From NCBI RefSeq assembly GCF_000003815.2, contig NC_049997.1:13924067-13988066 (forward strand): a stretch of 64,000 nt of DNA, read 5' to 3'. Below are positions 1-11,400 of this stretch, in pieces. The DNA is from Branchiostoma floridae. Its lineage: Eukaryota; Chordata; Leptocardii; Amphioxiformes; Branchiostomatidae. The stretch's first letter is position 1; each line of letters starts with the position of its first letter. The notes under the pieces are model-generated. The model saw nothing but the letters and a program-made list of their open reading frames with translations, ran no database searches and was not told the DNA's origin. A program made the translations under genes and the position numbers.

Positions 1-240
1 CACTGACTCGCCTGGCTCTGCCTGGTAGTGTGAGGCATTGGCTGGCGGTAGAATCATTATCCTGACGCCATATTTACGAGGTTTGGACGTGTTTGCAAGC
101 TTACGTCATAGGAGGGCACAAGTCAAGTTGATTAAGGTGTGAAAACACCATGTCAGGTACGACGACATCAACAGATTGTAGCCAACAGCTGCTTCCGCTG
201 TTCCGAAGTTTGAACGAATGCAGGAAACATACTTCGTGTA

Positions 241-318
<78 letters not shown>

Positions 319-340
319 GCACGCACGCACGCACGCACAT
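241..340. repeat. CA / CACG microsatellite
   Basis: A dinucleotide CA run of about 75 bases passes directly into a tetranucleotide CGCA run. The CA-derived open frames across it are artefacts of the repeat, not genes. Confidence 0.97.
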
Positions 341-589
341 TATATAAACATACATGCCCCCCTCCCACACGTACAGACACACGCGAAAGGTTCCGAAGAC
401 ACACCCTTCTTTGCGAAGGATAACGTTATTGGGGTGTCGAACTGACTGTTCTTGATATACAATGTACATTGCTTTGCCTTACATTGTACCTGCGACAATG
501 TAAGGCAAAAAAACTGTGCAATAATCTTTGATTTGACCTGACCTTGTTCATTGTAAACTAAACAAAATAAACAAAGCATTTCCTGTGGT

Positions 590-822
590 GTTCAGGGGTT
601 GTGGATGGTTTCACATCCTCATGTGAGTCACTTTTCCCAGAACAACGAACACGTGTTTCCTGGCCATTGTTCATATATAGGAGCCCTGTAAGAGAGGCTG
701 TTCTATTATCAGTCAGGCTGCAAGAACTTGGACTAGAAAGGTATGATTATCTATCTGTATCACTTGTTGAATATAACCACCCGACAAAGGTTGCTGATTG
801 TGAATTCATTGATACATAATCT
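590..822 (+). other. Possible terminal coding exon of an unknown plus-strand gene
   Basis: An open frame follows an acceptor-like sequence (gtggtgttcag) near 598 and ends at a TAA at about 820-822. It encodes roughly 72 residues with a mixed, non-repetitive composition (for example FIYRSPVREAVLLSVRLQEL). I do not recognise it and there is no second exon to support it. It could be the last exon of a gene lying mostly left of the window, or chance. Confidence 0.25.
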
Positions 823-1888
823 ATTGGAAAATAACACTATCCCCCTTCTGGGTTAAGTACCCCGTTAACCGTGGAGTATAGTCTAAATACTGTGTTAACG
901 TCTGTAGTTCGTCAAGAATTTTTCTTGGGTTTCAACAAATTGTTGTAACATTCGGACGATCATGACATGGAATTCAATCCTTTTGGTAATTTTTTCGTAC
1001 ACGTTCATGTCAAAAATTAAATTTACCCCATCGTAGAATTGAAAGTGTTATGAGATGGGTTTGTCCCTTATAGCTAGTAATAATCAGAAATATCAGGGCT
1101 TGCTTCCTGGGATATCTATTGTTCCAACCTCTCCTTGAATTTCTAACTTGACTTCATAGACTACTGATATTTTTTCATGTAAACAATGTTGTACATGTAC
1201 TTATTGGACAGTGTCCTTGGCACTTTCACTTTCACTTTATTTGTTTTGCCAGGAGTATACACTCAGGTCTAAGCTAGACATGTTTTTCAGGTAGTCCAGG
1301 ACCTACATTTAAAAAAAAAAACAAGAACAAGGCACAATAGTAAGGCGTGGTGCAAAGATTTCAACAAGATCTAAAACGTTAGGCCACAGGGTGCCACATG
1401 GTTTCACGGGATATTTGTCCTTTGAAATTCGTACTTGAATATGACTGTCTACGCCTTTTTGTGGTGAAAATGAGATTAATCTCTGGACAGCCTTCACACG
1501 TCAGAACGCCAGGCCTCACGCGAAAGGTTACCTGGACAACCTCACTGTCTTTGACTTAAAGACTCGCGTGAACAGCAAACAAATAGTTAACGGTAATTTG
1601 AACTTGCGACATCGCTTGAACAAAGTCTGGTGGTGTCAATTACAGTGGTCTATATTAGGGTACGCACCAACACTGCTCTGTTCAGTCTTGTGTTGTCTAT
1701 GTGATTTGTGTGTTAGGTGTGTTTGCTGGAAACATTTGGTTATTTGACATAATCATGTTGTCACACTAGTCTGCTATGGTATGTTGGAGTGGGGTGTTGT
1801 GAGATTTAAAAAATAAAAAGCAAATATTCTCCCTGTGAACGCTATATCGAATACAATGTTTATCGTCATCTTTATGTAAACCCTACAG

Positions 1889-3560
1889 GGACCTGAAAAA
1901 GAATCTAGAAGCATGTATCGTGCTGTGTCTGGTGTCATCCTTCGTCCATCCTTTAACCGGATGATGTTGTCTGCCGTCTGCCCGAAAGACTCCCGACGTC
2001 ATTGCTCTGGCATCTCGGGGACCTGGTATAACCAGAAGGGTTCACGTATGGACATACACGACAATGGCGTCATTTTGGAGGGCAAGTATCACACGGGGGT
2101 GGGTGAGGTATGTATCGTTATACTGTATACAAAATATCATCATATTCTTGACTATAGCTAGAAATCAAGCCCCTTTGACCCATTGCTGACGTCACACTTC
2201 CAGTCCGGATGTGTGACATATAGGCTTTAGGTACTAGTAATTTCAAATTGATAAGGATCAGAGGACTGATCGAAAGCTTGCTGGTAAGCGTTTTATTCTG
2301 TGTACGTATACGGATATAAAGGTTAAAATTGTAACATCATAAAGATGATCATTTAAGGTTGCATTCAATATTTGCTTGTTGTAACTTGTATGATACATGT
2401 ACATCCTGGAGTTTGGGAAGATTTATTCCTGACCAATCAACTTGACCCTGGTGTTTCCATTATTCAAATGTTTCAGGTTCAGACTCCTATAATTGGATTT
2501 CCACCCAAAACGCCCGGGAAAACCTTTGGTTGGGTCGTTAACTGGGTGAAGGAAGGTGATGAGACAAGCACCACAACGTGGACAGGTTAGTAGAAAATAT
2601 AAGACCTTTTGTATTTGCCCCTTTGGACGATACATCTATAATAGAATGATATATCTATCCCTGTGCAAATCTTAACGTGCAGGCTATTTTGTCCTAAATC
2701 ATATCTCACAATGCCTTATAGCCTTCAGCAATTCAATTCAACTTAGATGAATACTCGATTACTAGTTCAAATTCTACGATTATGTGGGACATTTCTATTT
2801 AAGTAATGCCAGGGTCCAATTTTCATCCGGGTTGTTTGTAGGAACGAAAAATAAAAGAATATCAAGAACTGAACACAATGTATGCTCATGATTGATGTCT
2901 TTTTACGTGTGTGTTTTGTTTTCTGCTGTATCATATTTTCGTTTCTGCAAACTGCTGAAATGTGACCCTGTGACCAAGGGTGGGGTTAAGCACGCCTTTA
3001 CGCTGTTTTCTACCGTGGCCGACAGCAACAATGGCCAACACACCACCTATTTTTCTGGAGCAACACACATATTTTATGCGCAACACAGTTTTTTTGGCGT
3101 TGCACACTTATTCTATTTGCGCTGCAAACTTCCTTTTTTACTCTGCACACTTACTTTTGCGCTGCACACTTACTGTATTTGCGCTGAATACTTACTTCTG
3201 TTCTGCAGAAATAGGAATGTTGACAAGAAAAATAGGTGTGTTGCCCATTGTCGTTGCCGACCACGGTAGTTTTTAGCCTACACCGGAGTACGTTATGACA
3301 GCCGACCTGAGATTCTTTATGAGGTTCCCCATCAGGGCTGCACATGATTTTTTACAGTCTCGTTTGATACTATATTTTATTGACTCCACCCCGGCCATCC
3401 AGCTCAGTGTGTGGAGGTGAAGGGCGAGCCCGCGCTGCAGACTACTTGGATTCTCCGGTCTGAGGTGGAGAAGCCCGCAGATCGCTGGGAGTCAACCATT
3501 GTCGGTCAAGACACCTTCACCCGTGAGCGACTGGAAACTTCAGACGAGTTTCTCAACTGA
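1889..3560 (+). CDS. Avidin-like biotin-binding protein, three coding exons
   Basis: Coding exons are 1889-2107 (phase 0 end), 2477-2585 (phase 1 end) and 3403-3560 (TGA stop), each bounded by AG/GT. The product aligns by eye along the whole avidin/streptavidin beta-barrel. Visible pocket elements are WYNQKGS (Asn and Ser), GKYHTG (Tyr and Thr), TFGWVVNW, STTTWT (Ser, Thr and a streptavidin-like Trp), QTTWILRS and DRWESTIVGQDTFTR, which supply further Trp residues and a streptavidin-like Asp. A Cys just before the first strand and a Cys in the AQC motif match the avidin disulfide. Family knowledge says such proteins are secreted tetramers that bind biotin tightly. The gene converges with the polycystin-like gene on the right. 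The 5' end is unclear: ATG 1913 is the first in-frame Met in exon 1889-2107, giving about 153 aa, but no good signal peptide lies in that frame. Confidence 0.88.
2165..2335. repeat. Dispersed repeat, copy 1 (partner at 12738-12890)
   Basis: It lies in the avidin-like gene's first visible intron. It shares most of its length with 12738-12890, including the phrase ttgataaggatcagag, then actgatcgaaagct, then a TTTAT-rich end. The element type is unknown; it could be a retroelement end. Confidence 0.7.
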
Positions 3561-3786
3561 TGAGAGAGATGAAGTTCACTTTGGTTAATACATGTATCGC
3601 CACTCAGCTTATAAAATCCTTCTGACAACAATACGCACAATTGCTTTAGCATTTTCACACGCTTGTGTACTTTAATTTTTGTTTCCTACTCATAACTTCG
3701 TTTCCTAGTCATATACTCAAAACGGCTAATGCATGGAACGATTTAGGTTGTGGTTTCTAGTAGTGTAGGTTTAGGTGCCGTTAGTA

Positions 3787-4009
3787 TTAACGTTAGTTTA
3801 CCTTTATTTGCAGGGTAACCTATATCCCGTTGGTAAAAAACAGCATATCTAGGGTTATCAAGTCGACGGACGGTGGCTTCAAGCTGCAATGCTTTAAACA
3901 TATCTCAAAAATTGCAACTAACGTCCGTCGACTTGATATCCCTAAATACCCTGTTTTTAAAAACAACGGATATAGGTTACCCCGCGAATAAAGGTAAAGT
4001 AGCGTTACC
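3787..4009. mobile_element. MITE family A, copy 1 (foldback, about 223 bp)
   Basis: The two ends are inverted copies of each other: AACGTTAGTTTACCTTTATT at the left and its near complement (aataaaggtaaagtagcgtt) at the right. The inner arms also pair (taacctatatccc and ggatataggtta; gtcgacggacg and cgtccgtcgac). There is no ORF. The same family recurs at 20843-21060. Confidence 0.85.
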
Positions 4010-6608
4010 ACACTTTAGTAAAGACTGGGTGTTATTCGTACTTTGTACAGGACTGTTAAAGTTATTGCGGACACTGAAGGCAGTCAGAGAAGGAACACAT
4101 AACCCAGAAGAAAACAAAAACAAAACTCGATATGTGCAGTGATGTTATCCCTAAAATAAAGTGAGCGTGGTCTAGCTGATGACACAATACTATCGGTACT
4201 TATTCATAAGTACAACTACCGGCCGTGTGTATGCAAATAAAGCTTAAGAAGCGGGCTAGTGAACCTTGGAATAAATTTCATTATACTATAATGCATTGTC
4301 GAGTGATCTGTGTGTATGTCCTGTCCTCTGCGCCGTATGTTCTAAATATACTCATTATGCTACACTAGATCTTGTTGCATTGAGAGCTTTTCCAAAAAGT
4401 AAACTAGCTATCGTCAATTCAAATTGAAAAAAAAGTACATTTGTGTACCAATAAAAATACTTCAGTCAACAGAAAACATGATATTAAGCAAGAAAAGCTT
4501 TTTTTACAGCTGGCTTACGAGACCGAATACATATAAAGGTACAAATGGTACCATATGTTCAATAGATGATGCAATTTGTGCAAAGTACAGCCAAAATTAA
4601 AATGAAGATATGTCCCAGAAAGAGAACAGAGGGTGTCGGAATTCCAGCACTATCCTAACCGGTGACCCTGACTATGTCTTACACTTGTCTTACCCTTGTT
4701 GCCTTTGGACTATTCAAAATTATTTTCCTCTCCTTTTTCAAATTGATTCATAGTTAGGATAAACCTGTTATCCAACTAGATCTATTCACAGCTAGAATAT
4801 AAAAACTCTCTCCAACAAGAAGCACCTGAGCAAGCACCGATGAGCAACAAACACATCAGAAGCACCTAGATGGGAACAGCACCTAGAGTCCACGTCTAGC
4901 GAAGAAATAGACGTGAAACAAGGACAACAACAACAACAAGAGTTCGTAGACCTCAGACTTGCATGAAATGTATTGGGTTTGTGTAGACCTATTTTGTATT
5001 TTTGCTTTTTTGTCTGTGGTACGTGGTTGGAAAAATGAGCTTTTTACCGTGTTGGTTGTGCACCATGCAAAAGTCTGAAATTCCAATTTCTGAATTTGTA
5101 AGTTTGGACATGGATGAACATTACTTATTTTGGATTTCTTAACTATGTAACCAACCACAGTACCTTGAAGTTGTTGAGACGCTACCCTTTTTTGTCTCAG
5201 ATGGCCCATGTAAATGTAGTTACTCTGTCACATGATATATTCAGTAGTAATATCTTCCTATCTCAACGTACTGACCTAATGCAGCTGCTAAATCCCCTTG
5301 GTTTGTGTTCTTCCAATGATATTCATTAAAGATTTATTTCAGTGGTGTAATTCACTTGATATTGGAAGGTTACTTGCATAATTTGACCAATGATACTTTT
5401 ATAGTAGTTCCATGGACATTAGACAATATGAATAGTGGTAGCCCCCATGCAGGAACAACAGTTAGTCCCCAGGGTGGTATGATACTTTTATTCAATTCAT
5501 CCAACCCAAACCTAAATCTCTTGTAGTATCTAAGCCAAATTTAACAGCATAATTTACTATTAAAATGTAGACATGCCCCAATAAAGATACAAGATGCCTT
5601 TATTGAAAATCGAAGTGTTGCCACTGAATCAAGACCAACGTCCAATGAAAGATTGAAAACCTTTCTGATTTTTTGCAAACATAGCTAGTATTACCAAAAT
5701 ATTTAGAACAGAAATGTCAGACAATAGCTAAAAATCGACAAGCATATGTTACAGAGAAACTGTCCATACTCTTTAGTCTACTCATTAGTCTAATATGGCA
5801 TACAGGAGTTCCTGTTTTGGTTTTTAGTTTGTTCAGTTTGTTACTGTTGTGAGTCGCCCTGCTGTGATCTGTGCCATCAATGCACAATTGTACCATGCTC
5901 AACGTTCTTCCAACACAAAGGTATACACGGATCAAATTTTGGACCAAACACGGACCAATTGCTGACGCCACGTATCCGCAAGATGCACGTGTCCACGTAT
6001 CACGTATCCATAACTCTCGCGAGTTTACGTTCTGAGAAGTGATTGGTCCTCAGTATATTGATCCTGAAGAATGCGACATTGGTTGTTGAAAATTTGATCC
6101 GTGTATACTGTTGGAAGAAAGCTTAGCATTGTACTGTGATCACTACCAACACAGATGAGCTATTTATACAAATAATACTTAATTTTATATCGTTTGTGTA
6201 ATTAATCATCATCATCATGAATAATTAATTGTGAAATGATCATGCACTTGATTAGTCTCATTAATTTCAAGTTAAACACAACATTTTGTATTGTTTGTGT
6301 AATTAATAATCACCAACATCATAAATGATTGATAGTGTAATAATTATGCACTCGATTAGTCTCATTTACTACAAGTAACAAGAGTTATGAGTTATTTCTC
6401 CTAATAATTTTTTTTTTTTGCATGGGACCCAGTTTCATTCATTTACTGCTCTTCCTCATCGTCCTCCCTCTTCGTCTTTAAATTCGTTATTATTGATGAT
6501 TACATTAATAATTTTAGATACTTAACAAACTTTAGTTTGCGGTAAGGTCTTTTGGATATCAGATTTGACGGGCATATACCCCATACATTCTTTGGCGATG
6601 ACCGTCCC
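4010..6608. other. Intergenic stretch, no gene seen
   Basis: This AT-rich DNA lies between the ends of the convergent avidin-like and polycystin-like genes. An AATAAA at about 4153 could serve the avidin-like gene. Similar AT-rich phrases recur near 6185-6245 and 6290-6370 (gtttgtgtaattaat, cacttgattagtctcat), a short local duplication. The frames here are short and show no domain signature. Confidence 0.5.
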
Positions 6609-8438
6609 TTACATTTTTCTGGATGCCCAAATACAGCGCGTGATGTCTAAGATTTCATCTAAAGATTCTTCTATCATTTGAAAGTTTGCAGTCAGTTTGG
6701 TTTCGTCCATTTCATCTGAAAATAAATAGCAAGATATATAAGTCAGATAAATCGATCCAAGTGGATACGTTGTGTTGTGTAATTGTTTTGAGCTTTTAAT
6801 TTCATCTGATATTAGTATTTCCAAAGTATGTGGAAAATAAACCAAATAGCTTACATTTCAATTTCAAAATAGCATCATCGTAGTCGGTAACAAGTATCTA
6901 TATAACAACCAGGACAAGAAATGTTGATTCACAATATGTTTTTTTTTAAATCAAATGTCTGGTAATTTTGAAGTTACTATAGTTGTTGTTCTTTTCTTTT
7001 CTCTGAATTCAACATTTAACATTCTTTAACTTTGAAAATTTGAGCAAACTTTGTAATCAATCATTTTCTGGTAGACATTTTTTTCTGTTGGAAAAAGTTT
7101 TTTTTAGTTGCGTTTTATTGAGATATTTCACCTGTTTCTTCAGCAGCCGGTGGAGGAACGTGAATCCCGAAAAATTCCCGGAAGCTGGTCCAGATGTAGT
7201 CTGCCAGCTCCTGGTCATGGTCATGGTCAATGTAGGCACCAGAAGCAATGGCGTCACAGATGATGGTCACCAGGAAGTTGACGAGTATTATGAAGATCAG
7301 TATCATAAACGATGTGAAGAAAATCGGGCCAATATATTGGTTCGAGGCTAACATGTCGACAGCAAAGAACCTAAAAAAACATTACAATTGAGGTTAAAAG
7401 TTGTTAACTGCATCACATGTTTATATAGTTTATATAGAGAATATTCACTTATGTGATCTTGATTTAAAATCAATCAGCATGCTCCTGATATTAATGAATA
7501 TGATGTCACAAACACAGTGCATCATACAGTCAAACCTGTCTATAGTAGCAGGGTCTGGGGAAATGTGGCAGGTGGCCACTATAGAAACAGATGGCCACTA
7601 TAGAAAAAATGCTGATCAATTGACCACGAGCAATAAGTTACACATGATGTCAGTACCCACTAATCTTTTTCAACATGTAACATTGTTGATCGTCTCAGAA
7701 TTCAACTGACCCTGACAAAGTCAAATCTACGGAGAATGATTGATATTGCCATACGCAATGTTGGTAAATTCGCCGACAAAGACATGCACTCTAAAGTTCA
7801 AGGCACGCGTACCGTCTGCTACCGCCAAAATGACCCTGTCGGGAACTCCAATTCGTCGCAAACTACGATTGTAAACTCGGCCACTGTATGGTCGCAATAT
7901 TCAGTGTTTCTGTAACTACTGGACCGGAAATCATGTGGCCGTGGCCGCGTTGGACAGGTGGCCGCTATAGACTATTTTTTAATGCTTAGGTCAATGGGAA
8001 AAATCCAAGGGACCGACAACACAAAAAGTGGCCCCAATGGCCAGGTGGTCGCTATGCAAAGGTGGCCGCTAATTCAGGTTTGACTGTATATATTCTGCCT
8101 TTCTTTCTGCATGTCAATTTCAGCTGCTCAAATCTAGTTCGAGCGTGTACGTATTCGGCAACAAAGCAGTTTAGAAGCTCCGTTCTTTATTTTTCAAGAC
8201 TATGCCAGAAGGTGCACGTGGATCGCAAAAAAACATAAACAACAGTATAAAGTATAATATTTGTTTACATGAAAGATGGAATAAAATTGAATGAGGTGGA
8301 TGACTAGTAAAAATCCGTTATCATATTTTGTACATAAAAAGACAATTTCGTACCTTCCCAACAACATCTGAAATAATTCAAATATCGTGTGCAGCACATC
8401 GCTGTATGCCTCCATATGCTTCCCAAACAGCATCATCC
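6609..8438 (-). CDS. Pore loop, S6 and C-terminal tail
   Basis: Exons are 8354-8438 ([22 protein letters not shown]), 7132-7370 ([21 protein letters not shown]6) and 6609-6715. The filter position reads LLGR across the 8354/7370 junction, where polycystin-2 has LGD. The final exon is a short acidic, helical tail ([19 protein letters not shown]) ending WASRKM. It is much shorter than the polycystin-1 tail and resembles the start of a coiled coil. Phases are 1-2, 2-1, then stop TAA. Confidence 0.9.
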
Positions 8439-11400
8439 CTGTGTACAACGGGAAAGCTCTTATTACTAATATGTACGTCCATGAATAGTTTCATCAGGTT
8501 GGTACGTCACTGAATAAATAGACTATTTTATGTCATTACTTTATTCTCACCGACGTTTCGGTGACCGTCTGTCACCTTCTTCATGGCAATTCTGACTGGT
8601 TCACATTGTACTGCAGGACAGGTGTCGCTGCTCACAGTTCAGATGCGGTCACAAAACGTAAAGTATTTACATATGTACAGACAGATTTAGGCAAATTATT
8701 TACAATGCGGTCCCAAACGCAAAGGAGTGTAAAACATCCATAACAACATTGTCAATTAACGGTTAATTACATATGTACATATGTAAATACTTTACGTTTT
8801 GTGACCGCGCGTTGCTGTGTGAAAAGAGTCCCTTTATTTACTAATATCTACGTTTAAAGTAGAACAAATCTGTAGAGAAAAATAATGTAACATTAGACTT
8901 GCGTTTCGAAACGTCGGATAGTCGGTGATTTTGAATTTTTCCTCAAACATGGAAAGTTACATAATTTCGTAGACTAAAATTATTTTGGTTACTATAAACT
9001 AAAAGAAGAGTTACTCAACGAGTTTTCATCCATTGCCAAAGTGATTCAGTGTTTCAGCAATTACAAAGAAACTCTTACCTGAACAACTGAAAGCGATAAA
9101 GACTATGGCACTCATGATTGAGAAGCCGATCAAGTCGTTCTTCATGGCACCTGGCAGGGCGATGAAATGGGCGATGGTCTTACTGAAGCGGAAAACTCGC
9201 AGTAACGTCAGTGTAGTGGTGAACACCACAATGGCCAGCACGGTCTTGAAGACGTCATCCCACCAGAAAGCAAAGCTCAAATCTACAAACTGGTCTATTC
9301 CAAGTTCACCTACAATCGAAGAGTTAAGGCATGCGTAAATTACGGTTAAAAATTACTTTTGAAAAACAATTTTAGATACTTTTAAATGTGCGACGTCTTC
9401 TGTGTAAAACATTATACGTTATGTACGCAAGGCACAACTCAGCCCAAGGCTTTAATGCATTGTTTTACTATGAAACGATTTGATTGAATATAAGTGACCT
9501 GTTGGTGTACAGGTGCACTCTCACTGCACTTGCGTCAAGCTTGCGTCACTGCGGGGTTCATTCACCACGTCACTGTTATGTTATTTTCTCCGATTTAAAA
9601 AAAAATCTAGATATTGCGTAATACGTAAAAGTATAACTTAGAAGACGACAAAATACACAAAAAAAGTAAGAAATTCGTTCTTTATCTCTGAAATTCGTTG
9701 AGTATCTTTCGAACCCGGCAATGACGCAAGCGTGACGCAAGTGTACCTTAAGGGTCTGTGACCGGTAGTGCCCACCATTGCACGCCTTTTTGCTTCTCGA
9801 TTCCTATACTGAAATTCATCGTCAGCCTTTTATAGCTCATCAGGAGAACGTATGGAACTTTTGACACCAAATGCGGTAGAATGCATATTTTGTAATTTAC
9901 CTGTAGCCTCAACCAATTTGGCCAGTGCTGCAGATGCAAAGTGGTACCTTATTCCAAAGATGCAAATAACAGATGCAGATCCAACTATACTCGCACAAGC
10001 TAAGATGTTCCAGGCAGAACTGAAAAACTGCCTTCCCTCCTTTTTAATGGTGATCACTTCGTTGATGAAATTAACCACAAATAGCAACAAGAAGACGATA
10101 TATAAAAACAACGTAACGTAATCATAGGCAGTTTCAAACTGGAACAGCCTGTGCGTTGCAACAGTTGCAGACGTGGAAAGATGACCGATGTCTTCCTGCT
10201 GCATAGTAAGTTTTAGACTACTAAACAGCTTTGGAGCTGGGTAGTATAGAGACAGGTCCAGAACTATGGATTCGGTGTACTTGTCAATCCACTTATTATT
10301 CCCAAGGTCGGCGAAGAGGGTTGCTGTTGAATTTAGAATGCTTGAAAGCTCTACGTAGTATCTTGAAGTGCATCCTGTGTTGTAGGATATTGTGTTGGTG
10401 AGGTTAAACAACCAGCACGAAAATGTAGCTTCTCCAGTTGCCAATATCCACCCATTGTCAGAGTAGTCTGCTGCCATAGAATCTGCATGGAACACAAAGG
10501 CTGTTTTAACGCCAGGAACACTAAATTATTTTTAAATTTTGATATGTCTATATCAAGCAACTGGGGATCAGCACTTCAGGAGTGATCATTTTCATAGAAT
10601 TGTATGTTCATACAACGGACCCATGGAAAGACACACACATTCATTTAAATCACATAAGTCACATATTGATAAAATGATATTTTACTGACGCCTTGATATA
10701 TTATCATCTAACAACCATAGAAACATGAGCAAAGGATAAAACATATATCTGATCTCACACCTGGTGCCTCCCTGAGTTGAGTGAGTCGTGGTGGACCGAT
10801 TCTAAATGCTTCAGTATGCAGTGGGAACTGTCGGTCCAGATACTTCATCTTCCACCCATTGTACCAGAACGACGGGTACAAAACAGGCAGGAGGGTCTCC
10901 TCAGTCCATGTCCAGAACTCGTCAGCAGTGGTGATCTATGGAGAACCCAAATACTATAGTAATTGAAGACCTACCAATATCTACAAGAGATAGAGGACTG
11001 GTAGAATGGCCATGAGCGTCCGTGACACCTTCACGACGATATGATGATTATGATGAGAACACCACCAAGAACGTTAAAGAATAACATCAATTGCTATCAA
11101 TTAAAAGTCTCAAACCATCCTGTTCATCGTAGAAGTAAGTGCTCAATGTATAATCATGGCAGAATATAATGCCGACGAGTTAACCGTGGATGACAAAGAG
11201 ACACAAAACATCCTAAAGCTAATTGAATTCTTCTTATTATCAATAAGAATTTAAAAGTCATGTCATTGGATGTGACAAATCAAAACAACTCTTCAGGCTG
11301 TTGGTATTTTTGAAAGTTGCCTACCGAATCGTAATCTTGTAGTAGAGTGGTCGTCAACGTCTGCGATGCATGGAAAGCAGACGGGTCTTTATCGTGATGG

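Noticed and set aside
241-340. CRISPR-like regular repetition
   Set aside because: It is a simple microsatellite; there is no repeat-spacer structure, and the window is from an animal genome.
101-469. Open frames across the CA repeat on both strands
   Set aside because: They are made of Val-Cys or Thr-His repeats read from the microsatellite, with no other support.
2892-3276. Two overlapping plus frames rich in Cys, Phe and His
   Set aside because: They lie in the avidin-like gene's intron and come from locally repeated ttgcgctgcacacttact phrases.
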